Assembly: GCA_017413255.1 (NCBI GenBank)
Contig: JAFPUC010000008.1
Location: 100,001-164,000, forward strand
DNA length: 64,000 nt
Direction: 5' to 3'
Origin: Aeriscardovia sp.
GTDB lineage: Bacteria > Actinomycetota > Actinomycetes > Actinomycetales > Bifidobacteriaceae
How positions within the stretch are numbered: position 1 is the stretch's first letter; every line of letters begins with the position of its first letter. The position numbers and the translations under genes are program-made. Under the pieces are notes generated by a model. That model worked only from the letters and a program-made list of their open reading frames with translations, was not told the origin of the DNA and ran no database searches. Shown here piece after piece: positions 62,806 through 64,000 of this stretch.

Positions 62806-63779
62806 TGCGTCAGGCCTTTCGCAAAGGCCTCAGGATTAAAGGGCCTTAAATCAGATTCTCCTTCTCCCACTCCCACCATTTTTACTGGCACTCCAAATTC
62901 TTCCTCTACGGCTAATACGACTCCGCCTTTGCAGCTTCCATCAAGCTTGGTAAGGATTATCCCTGTAAGAGGGAGCGCCTGTGAAAAAATTTTGGCCTGG
63001 GAAAGAGCATTTTGTCCAAAAGTGGCATCCAAAACCAAAAGGGATTCATCTATCTGAACTTTTTTCTCTACTACCCTTCTGATTTTAGAAAGTTCATCTA
63101 ACAGGTTTTGCTTGGTTTGAAGGCGCCCGGCGGTATCAACTATTAGAAGGGAATTGGGCCCAAGCTGTGAAGCAGCGCTGAAAGCGATGGAAGCGGGATC
63201 CTGACCCATTTTTCCACGGGCTATTTTTACCCCCTCTTTTTGGGCCCAGATCTCCAACTGCTCTCCGGCGGCGGGCCGGAAAGTGTCGCAAGCGGCCAAA
63301 ACAACATCTTTACCCTGATCTTTGAAGTACTTGGCAAGTTTTCCTGCGCTAGTAGTTTTTCCGCTTCCATTTACGCCCACCATTATTATCGCTCCAGCTT
63401 TATCCGGCTGAACTTTTAAAGATCTATCGACAGCAGAAAGGGTAGAAATCAGGTAGGACTGCAGGGCCTGTTTAATTTCCTCTTCATTTGCATTAGAGGG
63501 TAGAGAAGATTTTAATTTCTCTACTATTTCATGGCTTTTTTCAACACCTACATCAGCTATGATCAGCTCATCTTCAAGATTGGATAAATCTACGCCCTTT
63601 GAAAGTATGGGCTTAAAAAGAAAAGAATGCTTAGAGGGTCGGGAAGAATCTGTATGATTTTGGCCTGCTTTAGAAAGTGAATCTGGTCTTTTTTTTCTAC
63701 ATGCCAGAGAAATTGCAACGATTGCTACCAAGAGACCAAAAATAGCACAGACTATGAATACTATCTCGATCGGAGTCAT
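62802..63779 (-). CDS. ftsY: Signal recognition particle receptor FtsY
   Basis: A 325-residue SRP GTPase. One N-terminal membrane helix (about 4-26), as in other actinobacterial FtsY, precedes the NG domain with GVNGSGKTTSAGKLA (G1), DTFRPAAGEQL (G2), DTAGRLQTKQNL (G3) and TKLDGSCKGG (G4/G5). It receives ribosome-SRP complexes at the membrane. The ATG at 63779 has a consensus TATAAT exactly 7 nt upstream, so the message is probably leaderless. It heads the ftsY-amt-glnB operon. Confidence 0.95.
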   Translation of the reverse strand: MTPIEIVFIVCAIFGLLVAIVAISLACRKKRPDSLSKAGQNHTDSSRPSKHSFLFKPILSKGVDLSNLEDELIIADVGVEKSHEIVEKLKSSLPSNANEEEIKQALQSYLISTLSAVDRSLKVQPDKAGAIIMVGVNGSGKTTSAGKLAKYFKDQGKDVVLAACDTFRPAAGEQLEIWAQKEGVKIARGKMGQDPASIAFSAASQLGPNSLLIVDTAGRLQTKQNLLDELSKIRRVVEKKVQIDESLLVLDATFGQNALSQAKIFSQALPLTGIILTKLDGSCKGGVVLAVEEEFGVPVKMVGVGEGESDLRPFNPEAFAKGLTQ

Positions 63780-63786
63780 GGTTTAG

Positions 63787-63792
63787 ATTATA
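63787..63792 (-). promoter_or_regulatory. Predicted -10 element of the ftsY operon
   Basis: A perfect TATAAT on the minus strand lies exactly 7 nt before the ftsY ATG, with no Shine-Dalgarno in between. No good -35 was seen. Confidence 0.6.
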
Positions 63793-63862
63793 AAACCCGA
63801 TCCAGATTTCCTTTCTTTAACAGGAGCACGGATCTTGCTTTTAAATGCCTGTACTTCATTTC

Positions 63863-64000
63863 CTACGCCAGGCCTATAAAGAATCCTGCAAAACACACCC
63901 CCAAAGAAAGCAGGAACATCGAGGCAGTGAAGGCAAAGCCCCTAAACAGGCCCTTCCTGAAGTTTTCAAAAGATTCCACGGAGGCGGTGGAGAAGGTGGA
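63863..64000 (-). CDS. C-terminal end of a membrane protein, partial
   Basis: The minus strand is open from the window edge to a TAG at 63863. The last 45 residues are a basic loop (FENFRKGLFRG) and one hydrophobic helix ending IGLA. It is upstream of ftsY on the same strand. Too little is visible to name it. Confidence 0.55.
   Translation of the reverse strand, partial: STFSTASVESFENFRKGLFRGFAFTASMFLLSLGVCFAGFFIGLA

Overview
This window comes from a member of the Actinomycetota. The clearest markers are the cell-wall signalling cluster fhaA-fhaB-pstP-rodA-pbpA-pknA-pknB, a clgR-type regulator between pgsA/cinA and recA-recX, the ftsY-amt-glnB order, and start codons that sit directly at predicted transcription starts. 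Base composition looks moderate (about half G+C by eye, not counted) and arginine is mostly AGG/AGA, unusual for high-GC relatives. A bile salt hydrolase suggests an animal gut habitat. Order and genus cannot be fixed; the Bifidobacteriales and other host-associated lineages are candidates, and a menA start at the left edge implies menaquinone synthesis.

Layout. 1-6 kb: menA (partial), lysS, pgsA, cinA, clgR, recA, recX, then RNase P RNA on the opposite strand, whose terminator lies inside recX. 6-12 kb: secA, a ROK sugar kinase, bile salt hydrolase and an OFA-type MFS carrier. 12-24 kb: plsC, a polyprenyl synthase, the primary sigma factor and the cell-wall kinase/SEDS/phosphatase/FHA operon. 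24-30 kb: a MATE pump, gluQ, yggS, an FAH-like protein and a secreted-protein gene broken by frameshifts. 30-39 kb: a copper operon (copY-copA-copZ) with a visible cop box, then clpB and dnaK-grpE-(solo J domain)-dnaJ. 39-44.6 kb: a NUDIX hydrolase, tadA and two large YhgE/Pip membrane proteins with leucine-serine repeats. 44.6-50.5 kb: four MFS carriers, three of them tandem paralogues. 50.5-56.4 kb: L31, a TSUP permease, small membrane proteins, a complete ECF transporter with a methyltransferase, and tRNAs. 56.4-64 kb: a CorC-type protein, a flavodoxin-like protein, dedA, tRNAs, miaA, a Bax-inhibitor-1 protein, PII, a diverged Amt, ftsY and a partial membrane protein.

Genes are tightly packed, with 4-nt overlaps inside operons and convergent overlaps between strands. 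A recurring theme is proteins that keep their place in a conserved operon but have lost catalytic residues: PbpA lacks all three transpeptidase motifs, the Amt protein lacks conserved pore residues and its PII partner has altered ATP-site residues, and the FAH-family protein lacks its metal-binding glutamates. These are the most interesting observations here. No CRISPR array, prophage or insertion sequence was seen.
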